From a bacterium (lineage in GTDB: Bacteria; Pseudomonadota; Gammaproteobacteria; Methylococcales; Methylomonadaceae): 49,017 nt of DNA. The notes beneath the pieces were generated by a model, which saw nothing but the letters and a program-made list of their open reading frames with translations, did no database searches and was not told where the DNA came from. Positions 38,889-48,574 of the stretch are shown here, piece after piece. Numbering within the stretch: the first letter of the stretch is position 1; each line of letters starts with the position of its first letter. Made by a program: the position numbers and the translations under genes. The stretch spans positions 1 to 49,017 of the forward strand of contig JAUVAA010000003.1 of NCBI GenBank assembly GCA_030591965.1. The letters run 5' to 3'.

Positions 38889-39431
38889 ATGAAGTTTTTT
38901 AAAAGTCATCTTTTATTCGTACTATTGTCACTGCTTGTGGTAAGTCCTAGTTACGCAAAAATTTACTACAGCAAGCAAGAAGCCATGCAGCTTGCTTTTG
39001 GCGAGGGTGCTAAAGTCGAAATGTTATCCTTGTTCCCTAAAGCGGATCAAGTGGAACGTATAGAGAAATTGGCGCGGGTTAAATTAGGTTCACCTATATT
39101 TACTTTTTATGTGGGCAAAAAAGCAGGAGAAGTCTTGGGTTATGCTGCCATAGAAACGCGTAATGTACGTACTAAGCCAGAGACTTTATTAGTCGTGTTA
39201 ACAGCGCAAGGTAAATTGAGTCAAGTACACACCTTGGCATTTCATGAGCCGCCTGAATATCAACCGCCAACACGTTGGTATGCGCAGTTATTTAATTTGC
39301 CTTTGTCCGAACTAAGTTTTAACGCGGGAGTACAGGGTATTTCTGGTGCGACATTAAGCACGCGAGCTGGGTTAGATAGCGTACGTAAAGTGTTAGCAAT
39401 TTATCAAATCATAGTAGCTGAGCAACCTTAA
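38889..39431 (+). CDS. Exported FMN-binding domain protein (RnfG/NosR-type flavinylation motif)
   Basis: A 180-residue periplasmic protein with a signal peptide (residues 1-23, VLLSLLVVSPSYA) and an FMN-binding domain of the kind flavinylated by ApbE. The motif SGATLST (residues 152-158) places the probable FMN-bearing threonine at 155, as in RnfG, NqrC and NosR. Residues 80-125 (GEVLGYAAIETRNVRTKPE) match the conserved half of the domain. The stop codon overlaps the next start (TAATG), so it is coupled to a four-helix membrane protein. It is likely an electron carrier in the periplasm. The donor and acceptor are not shown by the sequence, and no apbE is present in the window. Confidence 0.85.
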   Translation: MKFFKSHLLFVLLSLLVVSPSYAKIYYSKQEAMQLAFGEGAKVEMLSLFPKADQVERIEKLARVKLGSPIFTFYVGKKAGEVLGYAAIETRNVRTKPETLLVVLTAQGKLSQVHTLAFHEPPEYQPPTRWYAQLFNLPLSELSFNAGVQGISGATLSTRAGLDSVRKVLAIYQIIVAEQP

Positions 39432-39925
39432 TGCGATTTTTTGCCACCGGCGAGCAAAACCGCCAGCTTTTGATGAACTCATTAATTTTGATGTTTTTGG
39501 GCTATATTTTTTTACTTTGGATCAGTAATGGTTTGATGTATTTCCATAAAATGGATTTAACGCCTGCTTCGGTGGTCAGCTATTATTTAGGCTCGGAAGA
39601 GGACTTTACTCAGCCGAAAAGTTACCAAAGCTTGTTGGAGGTTTCCCATTTTCATTTGTTCGCTATGGGCATGCTTGTGTTAACCTTAACGCATCTAATG
39701 ATAATGACTCAGTTATCCACATTAGTTAAAGTTTGGCTGAGTGCTTTGATTTATTTATCGGCGATTGCTAATGAGGCGGCGGGTTGGTTGATTCGCTATG
39801 CGCATCCTGATTTTGCGTACTTTAAGATCGCTAGTTTTATTTTATTAGAGCTTTCTTTAGCAGCGCTGATTCTTTTGGTCACGCTTTCTTTGTTTTATGC
39901 GCGGCGTAAAATGCAGGGTAAGTAA
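39431..39925 (+). CDS. Four-helix membrane protein coupled to the FMN-binding protein
   Basis: A 164-residue inner-membrane protein of no firmly recognised family. Four helices lie at about residues 14-36, 74-94, 100-120 and 132-156. Helix 2 contains histidines 75 and 88, thirteen residues apart on the same helix, a spacing like that of heme ligands in b-type cytochromes; His73, His39 and His125 are also present near membrane edges. A heme or quinone role is therefore possible but unproven. Its start overlaps the stop of the FMN gene. Pairing of an exported flavinylated domain with a small membrane protein fits extracytoplasmic electron-transfer modules. Confidence 0.75.
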   Translation: MRFFATGEQNRQLLMNSLILMFLGYIFLLWISNGLMYFHKMDLTPASVVSYYLGSEEDFTQPKSYQSLLEVSHFHLFAMGMLVLTLTHLMIMTQLSTLVKVWLSALIYLSAIANEAAGWLIRYAHPDFAYFKIASFILLELSLAALILLVTLSLFYARRKMQGK

Positions 39926-39957
39926 AGTTGTTCGCCGCTGCTAAATATCTAAGCCAA

Positions 39958-40878
39958 TCAAGGTTGCAAGGGCATATCAGGCATTTTAATAATCAAATTA
40001 ACGCGGCGATTTTTTTGCCATCCTGCTGGGTCGTCAGTATTGCTGATAGGTTGAGTATCAGCATAAGTTGTTGCGCGTAGTCTTGATTCAGGAATATTTT
40101 CTTGGCTTAGAAAATGTAAAACACTTAATGCCCGTGCTGCTCCTAGTTCCCAGTTTGACGGGAATTGTGGGGTTGCAATGGGGCGGCTATCGGTGTGTCC
40201 TTCGATATAAATAATACCTACCGATTGCTGTAGTAACTTCGTAAGCGGTAACAAAACCTGTTCACCTTTTTTAGTGATGAAGGCATCTGCGCTATCAAAC
40301 AGTATATTGTCTTGAATTTCGATATGAATACTGCTGTTTTTAAACTGTAGGCTAATAGCATCAGCGATACCTAGTGTCTCTAGTTGTTGTTTAAATTCTT
40401 CTTGCCAGTCCTTGTTTTTTTGTTCTGTTTGCTTTGCTTCAATATCAGATTGTTCCGGCATTTTTTCAGCTACTTGAAGAGGCTCAATTGGCGTGACTGG
40501 TTTTTTAGGCGCTTGAGTTTCTGCGGGTTCCGGTTCGTGTGGTGTGCTTAGTATTTCAGGGATACTTTGCGTAGCTAATGGAGGTGCTGTCACGGGTGTA
40601 TTTAGTTCGGCAGATAATACTTGTTCTACTTTTACTATATCAATGGCTTGTGCTTCTAAATTGCTGGTCTTTTGAGTTTCTTGTAAGGGTGCTTTAGTTG
40701 ACTGAGACTGTTCTGTTTGAATTTCGGTAATCGAGACTAAGGTAATGACTAGCATTAACATCAATACAAACACGTCTAAATAGCTCATTAGCCATGAATG
40801 TTGGTTTTGCTCGCTGGTATGATTTAGTAGCTCTTCAAGATGAGCAGATGAGTGGGGGGGAGGTCTATTACTGCTCAC
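39958..40878 (-). CDS. motB: MotB/PomB-like stator protein
   Basis: Ion-channel and peptidoglycan-anchoring subunit of a rotary stator. The 306-residue protein has one transmembrane helix (about residues 29-50) with the ion-binding aspartate at residue 35 (SYLDVFVLMLML), a long proline- and glutamate-rich linker (about 55-165) and a C-terminal OmpA-like domain with YIEGHTDSRPI and NRRVNLII, which binds peptidoglycan. The start overlaps the motA stop by four bases, so the pair is coupled. No other flagellar gene is in the window. It may be a second stator set, or a MotAB relative used outside the flagellum. Confidence 0.85.
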   Translation of the reverse strand: MSSNRPPPHSSAHLEELLNHTSEQNQHSWLMSYLDVFVLMLMLVITLVSITEIQTEQSQSTKAPLQETQKTSNLEAQAIDIVKVEQVLSAELNTPVTAPPLATQSIPEILSTPHEPEPAETQAPKKPVTPIEPLQVAEKMPEQSDIEAKQTEQKNKDWQEEFKQQLETLGIADAISLQFKNSSIHIEIQDNILFDSADAFITKKGEQVLLPLTKLLQQSVGIIYIEGHTDSRPIATPQFPSNWELGAARALSVLHFLSQENIPESRLRATTYADTQPISNTDDPAGWQKNRRVNLIIKMPDMPLQP

Positions 40879-41693
40879 GAAAGGGTATCGACTTGATCGT
40901 CAAGATTAATGGGTTCATGCAGGTCATTGTCATGGTTCATTAGAAATGAGTTAAGCGTTTCGCGTATAAAAGATGGGGAGCGTCTGTCTGTCATTAGGAT
41001 GATGCCTTCCATAACCATGCTCATAATCATCACGCGTTGTTCGGTTCTTCTTTCTAGTTTAATGGCTATAGGGTTAAACACTAAATTGGCCAAAATCAGA
41101 CCATAAAAGGTGGTGATTAATGCAATTCCCATATTCAGCGTGATTAGGCTAATGTCTTTTGCTTCGATAATATGTAGCATATTAATTAAGCCAATTAAGG
41201 TGCCGATCATACCAAATGCGGGTGCAAAATAGCTCATGGCCTTAAATACGTCGGCTGCTGTTTTTTCTTTTGAGCGTAAGCGAGCGATACGCCATTTTAA
41301 AAGCGATAAAATATCTTCTGTAGGTGTTTTGTCTACGACTAGCTGGAATCCTGTTTTCAAGTAGGGGTTATTAATTTTATCCATTTCATTTTCGACGGCG
41401 AGTGAATCTCGACTAAACCACATTCGTGAAACGGCAATAATTTCATCGGCTTCTTTGCGTGGGTTGAGGCTTTCGTAAAAAAGGATAGTTTTTAAAGATT
41501 TAAATGCGTGTTTTATATCTCTGAGCGGATAACTGATAAACAGTGCGGTAATGGTGCCACCGATGACAATGGCGAGGCCTGCGGGATTAATAAATAATAA
41601 AGGGTCATGGGCTTGAAAAATAAAAATGAAGCTGAGCAGTAGTAGACTCATGACTATGCCGATAACGGTAGAGTAATTCATTGTTTTCATCAT
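40875..41693 (-). CDS. motA: MotA/PomA-like stator protein
   Basis: Four-helix ion-channel subunit that works with MotB. The 272-residue protein shows helices at about residues 8-27, 33-52, 155-175 and 188-210, a large cytoplasmic loop with charged residues (ARLRSKEKTAADVF), the conserved FAPAFGMIGTLIGLI block with its proline, and ANLVFNPIA with the second conserved proline. Length is that of PomA/MotA (about 255-295). The product of the next gene, MotB, starts within its last codon. Whether it uses protons or sodium cannot be read with certainty. Confidence 0.88.
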   Translation of the reverse strand: MMKTMNYSTVIGIVMSLLLLSFIFIFQAHDPLLFINPAGLAIVIGGTITALFISYPLRDIKHAFKSLKTILFYESLNPRKEADEIIAVSRMWFSRDSLAVENEMDKINNPYLKTGFQLVVDKTPTEDILSLLKWRIARLRSKEKTAADVFKAMSYFAPAFGMIGTLIGLINMLHIIEAKDISLITLNMGIALITTFYGLILANLVFNPIAIKLERRTEQRVMIMSMVMEGIILMTDRRSPSFIRETLNSFLMNHDNDLHEPINLDDQVDTLS

Positions 41694-41876
41694 GGCTTTA
41701 TCAATACCTAGTGGGATTTAGATAGTTTTTTGTTTTCAGTATGGGCTTTCTTTTTTCATGGAAAATAGTTAAATAGGAAGTTATCATTCCTGCCGAAAAA
41801 ATTCGGCTTCCATTTAAGGCAGGATAGAAAGCTTCTAAATATTAAGTAGGAGTGAAAGGCTCTGAAAGTATTATGC

Positions 41877-41904
41877 GTAGGGCGGACTTCAGTCCGCTTT
41901 TTTA
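41877..41904. repeat. GGCGGAC hairpin with T-run (terminator-like)
   Basis: GTAGGGCGGACTTCAGTCCGC followed by seven T: the stem GCGGAC/GTCCGC with a four-base loop and T-tract looks like a rho-independent terminator on the plus strand, but no plus-strand gene reads into it. It belongs to the family also seen at 42203-42224 and 48532-48555. Confidence 0.7.
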
Positions 41905-41970
41905 GTGATGGCAGTTTCTATTTTAAGGCGGGATAAATAATAGGGACGAATTAGAAATAGCTAAAGCTTT

Positions 41971-42141
41971 GAGGCTGTGAAAGTATTCAATATAATCCCC
42001 CTCCTTATCAAGGAGGGGCTAGGGGAGGTTTTATATTTAATTAAAATATAAACAATATCAATAATCTATGTTTTTATAGACCCCCCCTCAATCCCCCCTT
42101 CTCAAGGGGGGAGGCTAAAAATACAATACTTTCACTGCCTC
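41971..42141. repeat. GTGAAAGTATT repeat, copy 2, uninterrupted
   Basis: The 17-bp ends GAGGCTGTGAAAGTATT (41971-41987) and AATACTTTCACTGCCTC (42125-42141) are inverted with one mismatch. Inside are two purine/pyrimidine-rich hairpins (CTCCTTATCAAGGAGGGG and CCCCTTCTCAAGGGGG). It shows the empty site of the element inserted in copy 1. Confidence 0.85.
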
Positions 42142-42202
42142 CTTTACACACCTAGCTAATATTTTTAAGTTTTCTTCTCCGCCTTAAGTTTGTAGCCACA
42201 AT

Positions 42203-42224
42203 GGCGGACTAAAGTCCGCCCTAC
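42203..42224. repeat. GGCGGAC hairpin repeat, second copy
   Basis: GGCGGACTAAAGTCCGCC is a perfect palindrome, followed by CTAC. It lies 40 bp from the stop codon of the mtdB-like gene and could protect or end that transcript. Confidence 0.75.
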
Positions 42225-42264
42225 TAATATAGTTAATGTCCTGCGTTAAGTGTGTAGCCGCCTT

Positions 42265-43173
42265 TTATTTTAATAACTCTCTGGCTTTTTCAAATGCAGC
42301 TATAAAGTCTAGATAAACTGGCTTATCGCCCGTTAGCATAGACTCAAGTAAGGCATGCTGAACTTTATATTTGATATTACCGACGGCTAAAGGGCCTACG
42401 CCAACGGCATTTTCCGAGCCAGTGGCATGAGTTAAAGGAGCACCAAAATCATTTAGTTGGATACCTGCGATACCTGATGGTGGGACAGCATTAACATCAC
42501 CTGCGACTTTAAGTTGCTTGGCATGGCTCAACACTTCAGCATTTAAAATTTGAATACCAGCTTTAGCAGTACAGAAAATAATATCAGCATCTTCAATGAG
42601 AGCAATTTTATCTTCATCATAGGTAGCGACTGTGCCAGATAGATTCGAGTTAAAACGGCGGTTGTATTCTTCTGCAAGACCCTGTGCAGCCTCACTAGAA
42701 AAATGATCAACTAAAGTGGTCGTTGCGCCGGCTAGGGATGTAATAACCCCTGTAGCGATACCCACAGGCCCTGTACCGCCAAATACTAAAGCTTTGCAAT
42801 CCTTTAGTTCTTTGTTGTGTTTTTCTTTTAGCTCTTTTTCTACACAAGCGACTAAAGCAGCTGCTGTCGTGAATGCACCACTTGGGTCAGCAAAAACTGA
42901 GACTTCAAAAGGGGGCACCATGGCTTTTTTTGCACCATTAAGCATATCAACTGCTACGCCTAAATCACGACCACCAATAAAAATCGCTGTTTTTTTAACG
43001 CCCGAAGGTCCACGGGAGAAGATGACGTCTTGAGTTAGTCGGCCTATGCTTTCTAACTTTACATTGGCATAAGGCATTAATACATCAAAGTCACAGTCCA
43101 ATGCCATATTGACATCAAAAGGGCTGTTATTTTGCATAGGGTCGAACATATGTAATATGCTTCTTTTAGCCAT
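42265..43173 (-). CDS. MtdB-like methylene-H4MPT dehydrogenase paralogue
   Basis: A 302-residue paralogue of the gene directly upstream, aligning without gaps: the same NSPFDVNMA opening, FIGGRD (65-70), DPSGAFTTAA (96-105) and FGGTGPVG (131-138). It differs at the end of the second Rossmann strand, with Asp156-His157 where the neighbour has Gly156-Arg157. In Rossmann dehydrogenases an acidic residue there usually favours NAD over NADP; applying this here is inference. It also has a different C-terminal sequence (NDFGAPLTHATGSENAVGVGP). Separated from mtdB by 92 bp with a terminator-like hairpin, so expression may be lower or independent. It could be a second MtdB or an MtdC-like enzyme. Confidence 0.85.
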   Translation of the reverse strand: MAKRSILHMFDPMQNNSPFDVNMALDCDFDVLMPYANVKLESIGRLTQDVIFSRGPSGVKKTAIFIGGRDLGVAVDMLNGAKKAMVPPFEVSVFADPSGAFTTAAALVACVEKELKEKHNKELKDCKALVFGGTGPVGIATGVITSLAGATTTLVDHFSSEAAQGLAEEYNRRFNSNLSGTVATYDEDKIALIEDADIIFCTAKAGIQILNAEVLSHAKQLKVAGDVNAVPPSGIAGIQLNDFGAPLTHATGSENAVGVGPLAVGNIKYKVQHALLESMLTGDKPVYLDFIAAFEKARELLK

Positions 43174-43217
43174 GAGGTATCCTTGTTTTAAAAAAGAGCG
43201 ATTAAATTTTTTAGAAT

Positions 43218-43250
43218 AAAAAGCACAAGGAATAACCCAAAGTGCTTTTT
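43218..43250 (-). terminator. Terminator-like hairpin between the two mtdB-type genes
   Basis: AAAAAGCAC (43218-43226) and GTGCTTTTT (43242-43250) form a 9-bp stem with flanking A- and T-runs, readable as a terminator on both strands. It lies 16 bp after the mtdB stop. It could stop most mtdB transcripts before the downstream paralogue. Confidence 0.65.
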
Positions 43251-43265
43251 ATGCATGTAAAAGGT

Positions 43266-44174
43266 TTATTTAGAAGCTTGAATATATTCGCGAGCTGCTG
43301 CGAAAGCATGTTCAAAATGCAAGTAAAGTGGATGATCTTTTTCAATCATAGTCTTTAGTAACTTGCTTTGCACCTGGTATTTAACATTGCCAATGGCTAA
43401 AGCGCCGACACCAACAGCACCACTCTGAGAGCCAGCAATAGCTTTACCATTGTCAAAAGGATCTAAACCAGCAACACCTGATGGTGGAACTGCGTTAACA
43501 TCCGCTGCGACTTTTAATTGCGGTGCTGAAGCAACTAATTCAGCGCTTAATAGTTCAATGCCTGCTGCACCTGTAGCAAAAACAACATCGGCAGTTTTAA
43601 TGTATTCAGCTTTATCAGCATCAGCACCGGCAGTAATAGTAATTTTACCTGCACCGAATTCTTGATTACACATATCAGTAATGCGCTGTGCTTTATCTAA
43701 TTGACGGCCAATAATTCGGACAGTTGCACCGGCTTGGGCAGCTAAAACGGCTGCTACTTGACCTACTGGTCCTGTACCACCCAAAACAAGGATATTTTTA
43801 CCTGCTAAATCTGTGCTAAATTCGGTTTTTAGTTTATCTTCAACAACCGCAACCATACCCGCTGCAGTTGTAAAGGCACCGCTAGGATCTGCTAAGACAG
43901 AAACTTGAAACGGTGGAAACATGGCCTCAGTTGCCGCTTTTAGCATATCCATCGCTTGTTTAGTATCACGACCACCAATAAAAAAACCGGTGTATTTCAA
44001 ACCTTTAGGGCTACGTGAAAAAATAGCATCTTGTACTAAGCCCTGAACTTCATCGGGCTCAACATTGGTATAAGGTATGGCAGAAACCCAGCCTGCATCA
44101 ACGGCCATATTGACATCAAAAGGACTTAAGTTTTTTGCTGTGGTTAGCATGTGTAAGATTAAAGGTTTAGACAT
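43266..44174 (-). CDS. mtdB: NAD(P)-dependent methylene-tetrahydromethanopterin dehydrogenase
   Basis: Second step of the tetrahydromethanopterin-linked formaldehyde oxidation of methylotrophs: methylene-H4MPT is oxidised to methenyl-H4MPT. The 302-residue protein has the MtdB opening LSPFDVNMAVDAGW (residues 16-29), FIGGRD (65-70), DPSGAFTTAAG, the dinucleotide loop GGTGPVG (132-138) and GRQLDKAQ (156-163), the latter very like the NADP-specific MtdA. This is the marker that identifies the window as methylotroph, probably methanotroph. It lies between icd and a diverged paralogue, all on the minus strand. NADP preference is an inference. Confidence 0.93.
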   Translation of the reverse strand: MSKPLILHMLTTAKNLSPFDVNMAVDAGWVSAIPYTNVEPDEVQGLVQDAIFSRSPKGLKYTGFFIGGRDTKQAMDMLKAATEAMFPPFQVSVLADPSGAFTTAAGMVAVVEDKLKTEFSTDLAGKNILVLGGTGPVGQVAAVLAAQAGATVRIIGRQLDKAQRITDMCNQEFGAGKITITAGADADKAEYIKTADVVFATGAAGIELLSAELVASAPQLKVAADVNAVPPSGVAGLDPFDNGKAIAGSQSGAVGVGALAIGNVKYQVQSKLLKTMIEKDHPLYLHFEHAFAAAREYIQASK

Positions 44175-44273
44175 AGGGTTCTCTATAAATTGAATTGAAA
44201 CTGGAATTATTTTCTAAGTATAAAATAAAACGCAGCTTATTCACAGGATCTAATTAACAGGAAGGGTATTTGC

Positions 44274-44326
44274 GTGAGGGGCTTTAGCGACGACTTGTAC
44301 GAAATCGCGGCTAAAGCCCCTCCCAC
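44274..44326. repeat. Dispersed hairpin repeat (GTGGGAG family), copy 2
   Basis: GTGAGGGGCTTTAGCGACG (from 44274) pairs with CGGCTAAAGCCCCTCCCAC (to 44326). It lies 13 bp past the icd stop in the icd transcript direction, upstream of mtdB, where it may act as a processing or termination hairpin. Confidence 0.75.
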
Positions 44327-44338
44327 GAGACATTTAGA

Positions 44339-46567
<2,229 letters not shown>

Positions 46568-46634
46568 TTAATAGAGGAAAGGTGTACTGGCAGTTATTAT
46601 AATATACTAAGAAAGGTACGTCCTATTGGTATCA

Positions 46635-47924
46635 TCAGTGTTCCCTTATTAATTGTATGCGTGGCACTAACCTCGCCATAAGAGAGTGCATAAAGCAACG
46701 CCAAGACATTCCTGTTATTATTGCATTTTGAACTGCCCGAATAGTTGATGAGCTGATACGAGCTATTCTTGGCAAAAAGAATAATGGATTGACAAAACAA
46801 CCTCGTTTTTGAGCCAGTTGTTGTCTTTTTTCCAGAGCCTCGATGTACTTTTTATCCGATGGATGAATTAATTCTGGTTGCTGTATTTTTGACGCTTCTT
46901 CAAACACACGCATTAAATTGTAACTCATGGCTGTTAGGCGCATTTGGTTTTTCAGTGAGTTGCCATTAGAAGACCAAGCTTTCGTTTCCTTCAAATTGCT
47001 TTTGGTGTTATTGAATGTCTTTTCAATCGTCCAGCGTTTAAAGTACAGTATAGCGATAGTCCCTGGGTTAATCGTCACTGGCAAAGTGGTGACAAAACGA
47101 TGAAGCTTTCCCGTTTCTGGATCACGGTAATCCACTATGCTAAATTTGATCCCCTTGTTTTCGTACACGCTATAAGTCTCAACGCCTGTATTGATTACAT
47201 TGAGGGAATCAAAAGAGAGGGATTCGACGAAAGTTGCGACTGAATTTTCTTTGAGCATTGAAACCATGTAATTAGCCTGTCCTTTCTGCTGATCCCACCA
47301 AGCATAGTCGGTGACCGCTTTATCGTAAATATAAAGGTGCTTTTGAGGGCTGTTATTTTGCTTTTCAATGTAATCTCGTAACACGGGTATTTCTTGATGT
47401 CTTTGGGTTCCATTCGTCACAAGGCAAAGAAACCTTAGCAACCCATTTCTAAGATTCAACGCGTAAATACCGCCTGCCGCATAGACTTTCCCATGGATAT
47501 TTTTCTCGGTATGGCAGGCATGGCTGATAAAATGTCCATCCGCTGCCTCGACGGTATATTCGTCAAGTTCTGGAAATTCTTTTAGGTAATCAACCCCTTG
47601 TGATAATAGTGATTCACAGTGAAGTTGATAGCTTTGCTGTTCAAATACCTCAAGCATATTTGTTCGTCTGTGCGACTTAAGGGATTTAAAATACGTTGAG
47701 TGAGGAAGCGACTGACCATAAATCTCTGCATTGATTTGGAGGAAATGGCGACCACTATCCACCGCACTGATACAACGCAACAACCCTAGCTGAATAAAGT
47801 CTATATCATTCAGCCCAGGACATGAACGTACCCACAAAGGGTGACGTTCTACTAACAAGGCACGCTCCATACTTTCATGACAGTGTTGGTGAATATATTC
47901 AGAGAGTGTCGGTTCTTTAAGCAT
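46635..47924 (-). CDS. IS4-family transposase
   Basis: A 429-residue DDE transposase. The first catalytic aspartate lies in AADGHFISHA (about residues 129-138), the second in YIYDKAVTDYAWW (about 197-209) and the glutamate in the family signature YFKRWTIEKTFNNTK (about 299-313), the Y-(2)-R-(3)-E-(6)-K pattern of IS4. All three are present and the frame is open throughout, so it may be active. Terminal inverted repeats could not be defined: GTCC-containing strings near 46620 and near 47968 are weakly similar only. The gene reads toward icd. Length is normal for the family. Confidence 0.9.
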   Translation of the reverse strand: MLKEPTLSEYIHQHCHESMERALLVERHPLWVRSCPGLNDIDFIQLGLLRCISAVDSGRHFLQINAEIYGQSLPHSTYFKSLKSHRRTNMLEVFEQQSYQLHCESLLSQGVDYLKEFPELDEYTVEAADGHFISHACHTEKNIHGKVYAAGGIYALNLRNGLLRFLCLVTNGTQRHQEIPVLRDYIEKQNNSPQKHLYIYDKAVTDYAWWDQQKGQANYMVSMLKENSVATFVESLSFDSLNVINTGVETYSVYENKGIKFSIVDYRDPETGKLHRFVTTLPVTINPGTIAILYFKRWTIEKTFNNTKSNLKETKAWSSNGNSLKNQMRLTAMSYNLMRVFEEASKIQQPELIHPSDKKYIEALEKRQQLAQKRGCFVNPLFFLPRIARISSSTIRAVQNAIITGMSWRCFMHSLMARLVPRIQLIREH

Positions 47925-48037
47925 AGGTAATATCCATTGATGAGTTGATTAAAACGGACATTTTTAAATTTTTTTTTTGCAGTCATTGCAAGCTTTTTTT
48001 TGAATTATTGCTTATTTTTTTCACTGCTGCCTGAGCC

Positions 48038-48178
48038 GGGTGTGATTAAAAGTGCGGGGAAACAAGTAAAATCAATAGCATACAAAAATCGAACTCATCA
48101 ATTTAGAAGTATAACTATTTGATTTTGTTAGATGGTAAAAATATGCTTTTGAAAATCCCCGCACTTTTAATCGCACCC
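48038..48178. mobile_element. 141-bp non-autonomous element with 23-bp inverted ends and 9-bp target duplication
   Basis: The left end (48038-48060, starting GGGTGTGATTAAAAGTGC) and right end (48156-48178, ending GCACTTTTAATCGCACCC) are inverted over 23 bp with one mismatch. GCCTGAGCC lies directly outside on both sides (48029-48037 and 48179-48187). The interior is AT-rich and non-coding. This is the clearest mobile repeat in the window; the mobilising transposase is unknown. Confidence 0.9.
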
Positions 48179-48366
48179 GCCTGAGCCTCACGTTATTATT
48201 CTGATGGCTTAAAGTTCAAAAAAATGGAAATATTGGTGTGGTACATTACTCTGCTAAGTTGTCGGTGATTTTAGTTGGGCGGCTCTTCTTTCAATGGGAA
48301 CACTGATGATTGGTATGAGACTGTAAAATAGCAAAATAGTTATTTCTCTGATTATAAGAAGTATTA

Positions 48367-48416
48367 GTGGGAGGGGCTTTTAGCCGCGATTTTATACGGC
48401 TAAAAGCCCCTCCCAC
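48367..48416. repeat. Dispersed hairpin repeat (GTGGGAG family), copy 3
   Basis: GTGGGAGGGGCTTTTAGCCG (48367-48386) and its exact complement (48397-48416) form a perfect 20-bp stem with a ten-base loop. It is the most perfect of the three copies. Confidence 0.85.
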
Positions 48417-48531
48417 AGAAATTGTTAAATTGATTTTTATTAGCTACTTAGGAGAGAGGACTGTCACAATGCTAAAGGCGAACAAAAAGACAAGTCAGAA
48501 CCAACAAGCTATACAATTCCCATTCCTTACA

Positions 48532-48555
48532 TAGGCGGACTAAAGTCTGCCCTAC
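48532..48555. repeat. GGCGGAC hairpin repeat, third copy
   Basis: GGCGGACTAAAGTCTGCC followed by CTAC, one base away from the palindrome at 42203-42224. It ends 19 bp before the start codon of the right-edge gene. Confidence 0.75.
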
Positions 48556-48574
48556 ATTTTCTCTTTTTTATTAA

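Larger units (their letters stand above)
41694..42264. other. Repeat-filled intergenic region between motA and mtdB2
   Basis: About 570 bp between motA (start side) and the 3' end of the mtdB-like gene. It contains a GGCGGAC hairpin (41877-41904), the uninterrupted GTGAAAGTATT repeat (41971-42141) and a second GGCGGAC hairpin (42203-42224). The first 180 bp next to motA carry no recognised repeat and should hold its promoter. Confidence 0.7.
47925..48574. other. Intergenic region between the transposase and the right-edge gene
   Basis: About 650 bp without a gene. It contains T-rich DNA next to the transposase start, a 141-bp mobile element (48038-48178), the hairpin repeat at 48367-48416 and a GGCGGAC hairpin at 48532-48555. 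No RNA gene was recognised. Confidence 0.7.

Noticed and set aside
39958-41693. MotAB pair as part of a Zorya-type defence system
   Set aside because: No ZorC, ZorD or ZorE helicase/nuclease gene is adjacent, and the MotB homologue has an ordinary OmpA-like peptidoglycan-binding domain.
36269-42141. Repeated purine-rich units as a CRISPR-like array
   Set aside because: There are only two distant copies with inverted ends and no regular spacers or cas genes.
46597-46800. Short minus-strand frame overlapping the 3' end of the transposase
   Set aside because: A different frame of the transposase gene; no domain or start signal.
46617-47970. Terminal inverted repeats of the IS4-family element near 46620 and 47968
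   Set aside because: Only short, gapped similarity (GTCC...CATCA) was seen and no flanking duplication, so the element borders are left undefined.
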